Of a stretch of DNA of 32,342 nucleotides, positions 1 to 8,340 are shown one piece after another. Every line of letters starts with the position of its first letter. Within the stretch, counting starts at the first letter, position 1. The notes under the pieces are model-generated. The model saw nothing but the letters and a program-made list of their open reading frames with translations, was not told where the DNA came from and searched no databases. The position numbers were made by a program, and so were the translations under genes. This DNA comes from a virus, in IMG/VR virus record IMGVR_UViG_3300042402_001193, positions 1-32,342 of that record; one strand, 5' to 3'.

Positions 1-120
1 GATACCACTCCTAAAGAGGAGCAACCCGCTGAGGCAGTTGCAGAGACTAAGGAGCCGGAGGTAGATTTGAGTGGATTGAAGCATAACTTAAACAATTTAT
101 TAACTAAATTAAATTCCTAA
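1..120 (+). CDS. Prohead protease, C-terminal fragment (duplicate end of the gene at 31562)
   Basis: Reading starts in frame at base 1 and ends at the TAA at 118-120. The 39 residues are the acidic C-terminal tail and final helix of the protease encoded in full at 31562-32335. The fragment exists only because the circular genome was cut here with a 127-bp overlap. It is not a separate gene. Confidence 0.95.
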   Translation, partial: DTTPKEEQPAEAVAETKEPEVDLSGLKHNLNNLLTKLNS

Positions 121-127
121 CAATGGA
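1..127. repeat. Terminal direct repeat, left copy (assembly overlap)
   Basis: Bases 1-127 are identical to 32216-32342. The repeat spans the last codons of the prohead protease and the first bases of the capsid gene, which is not where a natural phage terminus would be expected. A 127-base overlap equals a common maximum assembler k-mer, so it marks a closed circle rather than a biological terminal repeat. Confidence 0.95.
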
Positions 128-1262
128 AGAATTGAAAAGCATCGAGACTGCGGTAAAATCAGCTACCGAGTCAGTAGAAAAGATGAAAGCTGCCAATGAG
201 GCTGCTATTGCTGATGTAAAAAGCGATGTAGCCGAAGTAAAAGCTGCTGTCGTTACAATGGATGAAGCTGCTAAGAAAAATCAAGCTGCTCTCGACCAAC
301 TGATCGCTGAGAAAGCCGCCAAGAAAGTCGATAACAAGACTAAGTCTTTTGGTGATGCTTTCGCTGAGCAAATGGCTGAGGCTTTTGAGGCTAAGCAAGC
401 TGAAATCAAAGAGTTCCAAAAGAACAAGAATGCCAAGCTGACGATCGACCTTAAAGCTGTCGGTACAATGACTTTGGGTAACAACCTGTCTGGTGATGGT
501 GTTGCTACATACAACCAACGTCAAGGTCTCGTTCCTGCTCAGAAGATTAACATGCGTGATCTTATCCCTACTGCTGTATCTCCAACCGGACTTTATGTTA
601 CCTATCGTGAGACTGGTACTGAGGGTTCTATCGGAATCCAGACTGAGGGTAACCCTAAGAGCCAGATTGACTACGACCTGACTGAGGTAAAAGTAGTATC
701 TGACTACATCGCTGGTTTCGCTCGTTTCTCTAAGCAGATGATGTTCCAACTGCCTTTCTTGCAGAACACCCTCCAGAGAATGCTGCTGCGTGATTTCTAC
801 AAGAAAGAGAACAGCACATTCTTTACTGCTGTATCAACTGCCGCTACTGGTTCTACTACTACTGCTGCTACTGTTGATGCTGAGCAACTGGTTGACTGGA
901 TTGCCAACCAACTGGATGCTAACTTCGAGGCTTCATTTGCTCTCGTAAGCTATGCTCAGTGGGCTGACTTGCTTAAGACTAAGCCAACTGACTACTCAGT
1001 TCCTGGTGGTTTCGTAATCGATGCAAATGGTAATGTCCGTATCGCTGGAGTGCCTGTAATCGGTGCTTCATGGGTTACTAACGACAAAGCCCTTATCATC
1101 GATGCTAACTATTTGGAGCGTGTTGAAACCGAGGGATTGCGTGTAGAGTTTTCTTATGAGGATAGCGACAACTTCCAGAGAAACCTGGTAACTGCTCGTG
1201 TTGAGTGTTTTGAAGACATCAACATCATGAGAACAGATGCAATCATCTACGGATCATTCTAA
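123..1262 (+). CDS. Major capsid protein, HK97 fold
   Basis: This is the 379-aa shell protein of the icosahedral head. Residues 1 to about 85 are rich in Ala, Lys and Glu and look like a continuous helix, matching the delta (scaffold) domain that HK97-type capsid precursors carry at the N-terminus. The remainder, from about residue 110, is a mixed alpha/beta region of the length usual for the mature HK97 fold. The gene begins 2 bp after the prohead protease stop on the closed circle, and that protease is expected to remove the delta domain. Codon use is more regular and GC-richer than in neighbours, as expected for the most abundant virion protein, and a strong terminator follows at 1287. The family call rests on length, delta domain and position. 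Confidence 0.93.
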   Translation: MEELKSIETAVKSATESVEKMKAANEAAIADVKSDVAEVKAAVVTMDEAAKKNQAALDQLIAEKAAKKVDNKTKSFGDAFAEQMAEAFEAKQAEIKEFQKNKNAKLTIDLKAVGTMTLGNNLSGDGVATYNQRQGLVPAQKINMRDLIPTAVSPTGLYVTYRETGTEGSIGIQTEGNPKSQIDYDLTEVKVVSDYIAGFARFSKQMMFQLPFLQNTLQRMLLRDFYKKENSTFFTAVSTAATGSTTTAATVDAEQLVDWIANQLDANFEASFALVSYAQWADLLKTKPTDYSVPGGFVIDANGNVRIAGVPVIGASWVTNDKALIIDANYLERVETEGLRVEFSYEDSDNFQRNLVTARVECFEDINIMRTDAIIYGSF

Positions 1263-1286
1263 ATAGGTGCTGTGGTTTGATGTGGT

Positions 1287-1315
1287 GGGGCCGGTTTCGG
1301 CTGGCCCCTTTTTTT
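1287..1315 (+). terminator. Rho-independent terminator after the capsid gene
   Basis: An 8-bp stem (GGGGCCGG at 1287-1294 with CTGGCCCC at 1301-1308, one G-T wobble) closes a six-base loop and is followed by seven T at 1309-1315. It sits 24 bp after the capsid stop. Partial termination here would lower tail-gene transcript relative to capsid transcript. Confidence 0.9.
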
Positions 1316-1326
1316 AATAAATCTCT

Positions 1327-1893
1327 ATGCTATACAATCTACTAATTGACTGGGAGGACCAGACCTCCGAATCGGGGTTGACTGAGCCCTTAACCGTTGC
1401 CGAGGTAAAAAACTATCTCAGGCTCGAGGGGTTTATTGATCAGTCCGAAAGTATCTCATCTGACTTTAACGATGATGATGCTTTGATAGCGGAGCTTATT
1501 CGGTCAGCTAGAGAAAGGATTGAGGAGTTTACTGGCCTGAGCTTAATCCCCAAAACTTGGGAGATTGAGTTCACAAATTTGGCTGGCAACTTTGAGATTC
1601 CCTTTGGTCCAGTTAATACCATCTTGAATGTAAAAGATGACGAGGGAGATAGTATCAGCACAGATGATTTTGAAGTCTCTTTGAATGGCCGACTCTTAAA
1701 GACCCCTAAGTACGAAAATATGACCATGCTCTACGAGGCTGGTTTTATTAACTTACCTAAAGGTCTAAAAGATGCCATGTATAAAGAGGTCGCTTACAGA
1801 TACATCAATAGGGGGGATGAGAATGTGGATGGAATGAGCCGAGAGGCTATGAATCTGGCTTCAAGATATAAAACTGTTAACTGGTTAGGATGA
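1327..1893 (+). CDS. Head-tail connector protein (HK97 gp6-like)
   Basis: The protein is 188 aa. Its N-terminal region starts with EPLTVAEVKNYLRLEG, then a helix around DDALIAELIRSARERIEEFTG. This is the pattern of the phage connector/gp6-like family, whose subunits form a ring under the portal. It is the first gene after the capsid terminator and overlaps the next gene by 4 bp, in the conserved order capsid, connector, head closure, tail completion. Full length is somewhat longer than the minimal HK97 gp6 because of a C-terminal helical extension. The assignment follows from motif pattern and synteny. Confidence 0.85.
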   Translation: MLYNLLIDWEDQTSESGLTEPLTVAEVKNYLRLEGFIDQSESISSDFNDDDALIAELIRSARERIEEFTGLSLIPKTWEIEFTNLAGNFEIPFGPVNTILNVKDDEGDSISTDDFEVSLNGRLLKTPKYENMTMLYEAGFINLPKGLKDAMYKEVAYRYINRGDENVDGMSREAMNLASRYKTVNWLG

Positions 1894-2213
1894 TAGGTAA
1901 CCTAAAGCCCATAAAGCTGCTAAAATATACCCAGACCATTGATGCTAATGGGGATGCTACCGAGTCGGTGGCTACAACCTACAAGATGTGGGCTGAGGTA
2001 GAGGATGGCGGTGGGTCAAGGAGTCAAGGGGATGGTCGGACAGAGATGTCAGATACTAAAACCTTTAGGCTGCCTTTTAGGGGGTACAATATTACCCCAG
2101 ATTACAGAATTGAGTATTTTGGGCAAACTTATTCTATTAGCGGTGTTCGTAGGATAGGTGAGAAACGATTTTATTGGGAGGTAACTGCATTAGCAATTTT
2201 TGAGCTTGATTAA
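1890..2213 (+). CDS. Head closure / head-tail adaptor (SPP1 gp16-like)
   Basis: A 107-aa beta-rich protein. It has the usual layout of the head-tail adaptor family: an early segment containing 'MWAEVEDGGG', then 'YRIEYFGQTYSISGVRRIGEKRFYWEVTA' style strands in which residues define, ask for and rework a measured property (seen here as IEYFGQTYSISGVRRIG). The protein is expected to plug the connector channel after DNA packaging. It starts in an ATGA overlap with the connector gene and overlaps the next gene by 14 bp. Identification is by length, strand pattern and position. Confidence 0.85.
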   Translation: MIGNLKPIKLLKYTQTIDANGDATESVATTYKMWAEVEDGGGSRSQGDGRTEMSDTKTFRLPFRGYNITPDYRIEYFGQTYSISGVRRIGEKRFYWEVTALAIFELD

Positions 2214-2781
2214 AGTAGCAACCATAGGCTTTGATAAATTATCTGACCGTTTGTCAACGGTGGGTAAGGCCATGAAAGATGAGGTGCAGGCCGAAGTCGA
2301 GGCAAGTGCTATGGAATTTGTTGCTTTAGCTAAGAGAGATTTAGCTGGTCAAGGTGGAGATAGGGGTACATTGCTTAGATCAATAACCTATCAAAGAGAA
2401 ACACCTTACAGCTACATAGTTTCAGCTAATGCCTCTTATGCTCCTTATATTGAGTTTGGAACTAAGCGAAAGTTCAAGCCATATCCGGGCACTGAGGAGT
2501 ATGCTGCTCAGTTTAAGGGTGGCGAAAAAAAGGGCGATTGGATAGAGATGTTAATGTCTATCTATTCGTGGGTAAAACGCAAAGGGATTGGGGTTACATA
2601 CAACGTAAAAACCAAACGGAAAAACCGCCAAACCAAAGATCAGCGGTTGAGTATAGCCTTTGCAATCACAATGAGTATTTTAAAGAATGGTATTAGTCCA
2701 AAGCCTTTCTTTTACAAACAAATACCTATTGTACAAAAATCATTAACAGAACGAATAAACAGAGTACTCAGTGGCATTTAA
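2200..2781 (+). CDS. HK97 gp10-like tail completion protein
   Basis: The protein is 193 aa. It has the N-terminal 'FDKLSDRLS' helix and an AYxxYIEFGTKRK-type motif (ASYAPYIEFGTKRKFKPYP) that is the hallmark of the HK97 gp10 family, which sits at the head-tail interface or caps the tail. The only upstream start consistent with the N-terminal homology is a TTG at 2200 (a second TTG lies at 2206); no ATG occurs until well inside the family domain. It overlaps both neighbours, which suggests translational coupling. An insert of about 40 basic residues (120-160) lies before the conserved 'SPKPFF' end. Confidence 0.87.
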   Translation: MSLIKVATIGFDKLSDRLSTVGKAMKDEVQAEVEASAMEFVALAKRDLAGQGGDRGTLLRSITYQRETPYSYIVSANASYAPYIEFGTKRKFKPYPGTEEYAAQFKGGEKKGDWIEMLMSIYSWVKRKGIGVTYNVKTKRKNRQTKDQRLSIAFAITMSILKNGISPKPFFYKQIPIVQKSLTERINRVLSGI

Positions 2782-3196
2782 GACCGCACTATACGACCTA
2801 AAAACAGAATGGTACAAGACCCTCGATGGGGTTATCTCTGTGCCAGTCTATAAGGATGCTGTGCCTTTGTCTCAGAATGGCAACTATGTACTAATAAGGT
2901 CAGAGGGTAGTACCCAGACAGACCTCAATAACTCTGCATTTTTTCAGTCTGCTATTATTGTGGTGGATATTTTAACTAAATTCGCTACATTAGGAAATAG
3001 TAAGACTGCTTACGATATAGCCCAAGAGATTTACGATGAGATTATTCTTGGTCCTAATTCTTTTGGCATAACCATACCAGACCATCAGATAACACAAATC
3101 ACCATACAATCAGAGACCGAACTTTACGAAGATGATGGCTCTGAAAAGACATTCAGGCTTTTACTCAGATATGAGCATATTCTTAATCAAAATTAA
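2771..3196 (+). CDS. Tail completion protein, DUF3168-like
   Basis: A 141-aa protein starting at GTG and overlapping the preceding gene by 11 bp. It fits the DUF3168 tail-terminator family: an N-terminal helix, then 'VPVYKDAVPLSQNGNYVLI' in the position of the family's PYV-type strand, a 'IVVDILTKF' strand, a helix 'TAYDIAQEIYDEI', and a C-terminal 'TFRLLLRYEHIL' strand. Such proteins form the ring that ends tail tube growth. It lies directly before the tube protein, which is its usual place. Confidence 0.8.
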   Translation: MAFKTALYDLKTEWYKTLDGVISVPVYKDAVPLSQNGNYVLIRSEGSTQTDLNNSAFFQSAIIVVDILTKFATLGNSKTAYDIAQEIYDEIILGPNSFGITIPDHQITQITIQSETELYEDDGSEKTFRLLLRYEHILNQN

Positions 3197-3206
3197 ATAA
3201 AAACAA

Positions 3207-3632
3207 ATGGCAGATGCTACAACAATCTCCGGCAGTGTGATGTTTATCGAATATTCAGACAGCCCGAGTAGTGCAAGAAAGTCGGCTGTGTGCCAGAGTG
3301 AGGGATCATTCGATGGCAGCCGCAACGTAGTTAGTGATGAGACTAACTGCGGAACTCTAAAGGTATTAGGACCCCAGAACAACCGTTTCACCTTAAATGC
3401 GGTAGTTGACACAGTTCCTGATGCTAACGAGGCTTCGTTCAATGATTTTCAAACTCTGTATGCCAACAATACTAAAAAGTACTGGCATCTGACAGATTCA
3501 GCCGAGACTATTTATCATGGTGGCTACGGATGGATATCAGCTCTTGGTCAGCAGAATGTTAGCGGTCAGACTGCTAAGTTCACAATGACTATCGAGATTG
3601 AGGGAGACATTGATACAGAACCAGCAAGCTAA
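3207..3632 (+). CDS. Major tail tube protein
   Basis: A 141-aa beta-rich protein with 'MADATTISGSVMFIEYSD' at the N-terminus and a C-terminal 'SGQTAKFTMTIEIEGDI' strand, matching the small tube proteins of siphoviruses, in which the ends carry the strands that build the tube barrel. It lies between the tail terminator and the frameshifted chaperones, the standard place for the tube gene. No C-terminal Ig-like extension is present, so this is the short form of the family. Confidence 0.85.
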   Translation: MADATTISGSVMFIEYSDSPSSARKSAVCQSEGSFDGSRNVVSDETNCGTLKVLGPQNNRFTLNAVVDTVPDANEASFNDFQTLYANNTKKYWHLTDSAETIYHGGYGWISALGQQNVSGQTAKFTMTIEIEGDIDTEPAS

Positions 3633-3638
3633 TAACAC

Positions 3639-3986
3639 ATGAAACAAATCACACACACAATCGGAGGTAAAGAGGTTACATTGGATGTCGGCAAGATGTG
3701 GTTCTCAAAGTTCTACGGAGAGGCTACATCTTCTGACCCTCTGTTAATGTCTGAGCTTCTAAGTAAGCCCGACAAGCAATTTGATTTTATCTGCGGCCTC
3801 GTTTATGGTGGGTTGAACTGCTATAACAAGGTCAATGGCATTAAGGAGTTTATCTCTATTGAGCAGGTCCAAGACTGGGTCGGTGCAATGGATGAGACCG
3901 ATGCCGCTAGTCTTATCAATAAGTTTGTAGAGGCTAATAAACCTAAAGACCAGGGGGAAGCCCCAACCCAAGTGGCAAATCCTTAA
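3639..3986 (+). CDS. Tail assembly chaperone, short product (gpG-like)
   Basis: The zero-frame product is 115 aa. Tail assembly chaperones bind the tape measure protein and guide tube assembly around it. The identification rests on position (tube gene before, tape measure after), small size, a following overlapping ORF in the -1 frame, and a complete frameshift signal at 3953-3992. The protein itself is helical with an N-terminal 'HTIGGKEVTLDVGKMWFSKFYGE' start typical of these proteins in many phages. Its last residues are Pro- and Gln-rich and would be replaced in the fusion product. Confidence 0.85.
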   Translation: MKQITHTIGGKEVTLDVGKMWFSKFYGEATSSDPLLMSELLSKPDKQFDFICGLVYGGLNCYNKVNGIKEFISIEQVQDWVGAMDETDAASLINKFVEANKPKDQGEAPTQVANP

Positions 3987-3992
3987 CTTGGG
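3953..3992 (+). promoter_or_regulatory. Programmed -1 ribosomal frameshift signal
   Basis: A slippery GGGGGAA lies at 3953-3959, read in the zero frame as GGG GAA. After a 7-nt spacer there is a perfect 7-bp stem, CCCAAGT (3967-3973) with ACTTGGG (3986-3992), whose loop contains the zero-frame stop codon region (TAA 3984-3986). The -1 frame is open from 3947 to 4306. A slip would fuse the 115-aa protein to the downstream ORF, giving about 222 aa. Slip site, spacer and structure are all in the known arrangement. Confidence 0.85.
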
Positions 3993-3997
3993 ATGAG

Positions 3998-4306
3998 ATG
4001 AGGTCGGAGGCCTTTGGCCAGATTGGTCTGCTTCCAGTTGAGTTTTACGGTCTTGAGGTCGATGAGTACCTTTTGCTAAGAAAAGGGTATATCGAAAAGG
4101 TAAAGACAGAGTCTATCCTATTGAGGTTTCAGACAGCCTTAATATGCGAGGCTCTGATAGGTAAAGGGAATGGGGCTAGGTTTGTCATGGATAGCTGGCA
4201 GCTTGAATCTAAGACAGATTTAGATCAAGAGCAAATCAGAGCACTATTAAAGGTCAAGAAAGAAAGAGAGGCACTTAAAAGGCTAAAAACGAAGCAGAAT
4301 GGCTGA
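3998..4306 (+). CDS. Tail assembly chaperone, downstream (gpT-like) segment
   Basis: A 102-aa ORF in the -1 frame relative to the preceding gene. The frame is open upstream of its ATG back to 3947, so it is most likely made as the C-terminal part of a fusion beginning at 3639 (gpG-gpGT logic of lambda and relatives). It begins with 'MRSEAFGQIGLLPVEFYGLEVDEYLLL', which resembles the domain that follows the shift site in other siphovirus chaperones. It overlaps the tape measure start by 8 bp. The ATG at 3998 may not be used on its own. Confidence 0.78.
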   Translation: MRSEAFGQIGLLPVEFYGLEVDEYLLLRKGYIEKVKTESILLRFQTALICEALIGKGNGARFVMDSWQLESKTDLDQEQIRALLKVKKEREALKRLKTKQNG

Positions 4307-5993
4307 TTTACAAGTAAGGGTGGCGGCTGATGTGGCATCTGCGATTTCGGCCTTACAAAAGCTAGAGAAAGAGCTTGATAGGGCCAAATTAGGTGCCGAG
4401 GAGACTGCTAGGAGTACGGATAATGCTTCTAAAGCTCTTAGTAGATTGCCTAATGTTACAGGGCAAGCCACATCTACCTTAACGAACTTTAGCCGAGTGG
4501 TGCAAGATGCGCCATTTGGCCTTATTGGTATAGCCAATAACATTGACCCCTTAATTACATCATTCCAACAACTCAAAGCCACTACTGGAACTACCGGAGG
4601 GGCTTTTAAGGCTTTAGTGGGTCAGTTGGCGGGTCCTGCTGGTATTGCTTTAGCTATCTCTACCGTTACATCTTTACTGATTACATTTGGGGATAGATTA
4701 TTTACTACAAGTAAGACAACACAAAAGGTTGCCTCAGATGCTGATAAACTTAAAGACTCAATAAACGGCATATTTGCCGAAACAGCAAAAGAGGCCACAG
4801 CAGTCAATGGCTTTCTTGGTATTCTCCGTAACGAAACAGAGACCAGAGAGAGAAAGTTAGCTGCGATAAAGGAATTACAGCAAATTCAGCCGCAGATATT
4901 TTCTGGGTTAAAGTTAGAGGGTGAGGCTGTGGTAGGCTTAGATAATGCCTATAAAAACTATTTAGAAAACCTAAAGACTGTAATTGCTGTCAAAATAAAG
5001 CAGGCTCAATTAGAGCAGCTTATTGAAAAGCAGCTTAAATTACAAGGAGTTACTTTAACAGCTAATGAAAAGACATTAGTTGATGGTACAAAGAGATTTC
5101 AAGAGTTACTATCTAATGACCCTAGGTTACAAGGTACTGATGCCTCTAGGATTAAACAGTACTACACAGATCAAGAGAACCAGAGCAAAAAGACTTTATC
5201 TGCTTTACAAAGGGATATAGCACAATTACAGAGTGAGATAACTCAGTTAAGTACAGGCATACAAACGAAGCCTATTACTACAAAGATTGATAAAGCAGAT
5301 GTTGAGATAAAATCGTTCAAAATAGTTGCTTTACCAAGTTTATTAGATGAGCTTGATAAGGCAATCGAAAATATAAAAGCACAGCCAAGAGTTGTCAATA
5401 TACCTGTTGAGCCACGAATCAAAACAGTAGCTATTGACCAAGAACTAAATAGATTTGTTGAAACTGTCAATCAGGCTTTTGCAAATTTACAGATTGAAAG
5501 TTTTGCCTCAGTAGGCGAGGCACTTGGCAATATATTGGGTGGTGGAGATATTAGAAGCGCATTCCAATCATTTGGTGAGGTCATTGCTGGTGGCTTACAA
5601 GCCATCGGCCGACAATTAATAGCTATTTCTGGTTTAGCCAAATTGACCAGAGAAGCATTAGCATCATTATTTACAAACCCCGGTCTAGCTTTAGCGGCTG
5701 GTATCGGATTGATAGCAGCGGGGGCAGCCTTGCGAGCTTCGATACAAGGTGGGCTACAAGCAAGGGCTTTGGGAGGTCCAGTTAGTGGTGGTCAGCCTTA
5801 CTTAGTAGGAGAACGAGGACCAGAGCTTTTTGTGCCATCAGTAAGCGGGGGCATAGTGCCCAATAACTCTGTGGGATCGTTTATGAGTGGCGGTAGAATG
5901 AATGGCGGCAATGGAAGTACAACCTTAAGAGGACAAGATATTATTTTGGCTTATGCCAGAACACAAAGAAGTCAACTCAGAGTAAATGGCTAA
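4299..5993 (+). CDS. Tape measure protein
   Basis: The protein is 564 aa and sets tail length. It has helical coiled segments (about 15-50 and 290-330), a Phe/Gly/Ile-rich hydrophobic stretch near residue 80-130, and a strongly hydrophobic Ala/Gly/Ile/Leu stretch near residues 450-485, then a Gly-rich C-terminus with 'GGPVSGGQPYLVGERGPELFVP', a motif common near the C-terminus of tape measure proteins. At roughly 1.5 angstrom per residue the tail would be about 85 nm (inference). It overlaps the chaperone gene and the next gene. Confidence 0.9.
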   Translation: MADLQVRVAADVASAISALQKLEKELDRAKLGAEETARSTDNASKALSRLPNVTGQATSTLTNFSRVVQDAPFGLIGIANNIDPLITSFQQLKATTGTTGGAFKALVGQLAGPAGIALAISTVTSLLITFGDRLFTTSKTTQKVASDADKLKDSINGIFAETAKEATAVNGFLGILRNETETRERKLAAIKELQQIQPQIFSGLKLEGEAVVGLDNAYKNYLENLKTVIAVKIKQAQLEQLIEKQLKLQGVTLTANEKTLVDGTKRFQELLSNDPRLQGTDASRIKQYYTDQENQSKKTLSALQRDIAQLQSEITQLSTGIQTKPITTKIDKADVEIKSFKIVALPSLLDELDKAIENIKAQPRVVNIPVEPRIKTVAIDQELNRFVETVNQAFANLQIESFASVGEALGNILGGGDIRSAFQSFGEVIAGGLQAIGRQLIAISGLAKLTREALASLFTNPGLALAAGIGLIAAGAALRASIQGGLQARALGGPVSGGQPYLVGERGPELFVPSVSGGIVPNNSVGSFMSGGRMNGGNGSTTLRGQDIILAYARTQRSQLRVNG

Positions 5994-8340
5994 TTTTTAC
6001 AAAGGTAGTTTTGTCAATACGCAAGTGGATTATTCGGACAATAGCCCGAATGAGCAGACTATCTATATAAAGATTACAAATACTGCCGAGGATGACTTGA
6101 CAGAGGTAGAGCTCGAGACAGCCGATGCCCCTGTCGTATTTCAGACCGTTGACAACTCAGAGGATAAATTTACCGTTATTAAGAGTAAGAGCTGCCGACT
6201 TAGAGTTTTTACTAACGATGATGTCAATGCCATGACCTTTGCTGGTGGTGGCGATAATCAATATAAAGTAGAGATTGCGGTCGGTACAGACACAGAGATA
6301 GTGTTTACTGGCTGGCTTTCAATATCGGACTTAGGGCAGACCTTTCAGCCTGACCCGAATGTCTTAGAGCTTATAGCCACAGATGGCATAGCCTTTTTAA
6401 GAGACTTGTCTTTATCGGATGATGAGGGCAGATACTTGACTGGTCCGCATCCGCTGATTAAATATATTAGCTGGTGCTTAGAAAAGACCGGGCTGCAATT
6501 GCCTATCTGGGTGGAAATGAATCTACTAGAGGTCTCGGCTACATACGATGTGCCAGCAGACCATTTTTACAATATGCTTTACCTAAATGCTCAGACCTTT
6601 GAAACGAGCATAGGTGAGCTTGAAAATTGCTATTCGGTACTCGAAAAGCTGCTAAAAGAGTTTTGCGATATTAGCCAGCAAAAAAATGTCTGGTTTATCC
6701 GTTCAACCGACGAGGCTGGGTATGCGATAAAGAGGGTTTGCAAGTTCGACTATACAGGCGAGCCTATTGCCTTTGATGCACCCTTTCTTGTCAAAGATAT
6801 TGGGGCTGAGTATGACATGGCCTTTATGAACGATGATGCTAGGTTGAGCCTGCAAAGGCCTTACAAAGCGGTCAAGCATACCTTTGACTATAACTATCCA
6901 GCCGAGATAGTGCAGAATGTGGGCTTTGAGAGGGGTGAGGTGCTTTCAGCTCCCGATCCCACTGCTCCAACCTCTACTGGGGTGTATAGACCAGAGGGGT
7001 GGGTATTGGCAAGGGCTGGGGATGGCACAGGTGGGGTCTGGCTAGACCTTTACCAACAAGCCGGAGCCAGAGGGGAGCTAATTAAAGAGTTTTCTTATGG
7101 ATATGAGACACAAAAGTATTTTGTAGTCGAGCATGAAGATGTACCCGGCAATGACTTTTTGCATTATCTAAAATCGAGCCCTTTCTATGTTCAAAAGGGT
7201 GATAAGTTAGAGATATCAATAGATGTAGGACAAGATGTTAATCTTGGTTTTGTTAACCCTGTGCATGTCTGGTTAGAGGCCGATACAGAATACTTCACAT
7301 GGTATTATGATGCGACAAACCCAAGCTCTATTATTAATCAATGGGTTAGCAAGCCAAAGCCTTTAACTGCTGCGATTGCAGATAATCCTTTTACGCAACA
7401 ATGGCGATTGAGCATGGATGGTGCGCTTGATCCTACCGATGAGCTGCCTAAATACACAAATATAAGCTCATCAATAGAGGTGCCAGCCGATGGAAAAATC
7501 TGGATTAGATTAACTGTCAATGCTAATATAACGGCTCCATTTTATTACAATAACCTAAGCATTAATTTAACACCAAGAGTCAATGGTTCTTATGCAGTAT
7601 TGAAAGGCCAGCAGCATATCTCTGAGCAGTCGGTAGATAACATGGCAGTCAGAGATGAAACAGTTTATATGTCGGATGCTCCTAGAATTGAAATGAAAGG
7701 GGCTTTGTTATTGACAGAACTAGGGGATACTTTATACTCAGGCAATGCGGTTTTTGCGGCTGGCAATGGGGTCAACTTGGATGGCTTTTATACCCCATTC
7801 TTTAACATTAACGACTACATTGAGGTAAGCAATACCAGCCTAAATAATGGCAAGTATCGCATTGTTGCAGTAGAGTACTCGCTTATCCCTAATAAGACCA
7901 TCTTAACCTTTGCAGAGCCTACACAAAGCGAGTCTGTTGGTGGGGCTTTGATAAAGGCTTACGACTATTTGCTATCTGGCAACTTTTACGACTCAATAGA
8001 GTTTCAAGGTAGCCCTCCCCAAGAGGATCAGCTACCCTATGGCCAACATCAGAACCAAGCGGTTTGGAATCAATATAACCGAGTCTTTACAGCTTTTGAG
8101 GCAACTGTCGATGGATTAGACACAGACAAGACCTATGATGGTGAGCCAGATTTGCCAGATTTGTTACATTTGTATAGACAGAAAGATGCGCACCCAGCTA
8201 CCACAAACAAAGGCTTTAAGCTGCTACATTTCGAGCAGGATACCGATAACTGCGAATGGGGTCTTTATATGATTGAGGTTGTAGATAATACAATCCCCAA
8301 AACTTATGAAGGTCATTCGTTCAAATATATACAAGAATGA
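5986..8340 (+). CDS. Large tail tip structural protein
   Basis: A 784-aa protein directly after the tape measure, the position of distal tail and tail-associated proteins. The first 130 residues are beta-rich with 'FTGWLSISDLGQTFQPDPNVLELIATDGIAFLRDL'; this resembles the start of tail hub proteins. Long beta-rich regions follow, including a jelly-roll-like section around 370-530 that could bind carbohydrate (inference). No catalytic motif is evident. The ATG overlaps the tape measure stop by 8 bp and the stop overlaps the next start (ATGA). Confidence 0.7.
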   Translation: MANFYKGSFVNTQVDYSDNSPNEQTIYIKITNTAEDDLTEVELETADAPVVFQTVDNSEDKFTVIKSKSCRLRVFTNDDVNAMTFAGGGDNQYKVEIAVGTDTEIVFTGWLSISDLGQTFQPDPNVLELIATDGIAFLRDLSLSDDEGRYLTGPHPLIKYISWCLEKTGLQLPIWVEMNLLEVSATYDVPADHFYNMLYLNAQTFETSIGELENCYSVLEKLLKEFCDISQQKNVWFIRSTDEAGYAIKRVCKFDYTGEPIAFDAPFLVKDIGAEYDMAFMNDDARLSLQRPYKAVKHTFDYNYPAEIVQNVGFERGEVLSAPDPTAPTSTGVYRPEGWVLARAGDGTGGVWLDLYQQAGARGELIKEFSYGYETQKYFVVEHEDVPGNDFLHYLKSSPFYVQKGDKLEISIDVGQDVNLGFVNPVHVWLEADTEYFTWYYDATNPSSIINQWVSKPKPLTAAIADNPFTQQWRLSMDGALDPTDELPKYTNISSSIEVPADGKIWIRLTVNANITAPFYYNNLSINLTPRVNGSYAVLKGQQHISEQSVDNMAVRDETVYMSDAPRIEMKGALLLTELGDTLYSGNAVFAAGNGVNLDGFYTPFFNINDYIEVSNTSLNNGKYRIVAVEYSLIPNKTILTFAEPTQSESVGGALIKAYDYLLSGNFYDSIEFQGSPPQEDQLPYGQHQNQAVWNQYNRVFTAFEATVDGLDTDKTYDGEPDLPDLLHLYRQKDAHPATTNKGFKLLHFEQDTDNCEWGLYMIEVVDNTIPKTYEGHSFKYIQE

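Noticed and set aside
1-127. Biological terminal redundancy
   Set aside because: The repeat lies in the middle of an operon inside a protease gene, and its length equals an assembler k-mer. An assembly overlap is more likely.
171-749. A 192-codon ORF on the minus strand
   Set aside because: It lies fully within the capsid gene, which has strong family features. The antisense protein has no signs of a real family and no promoter.
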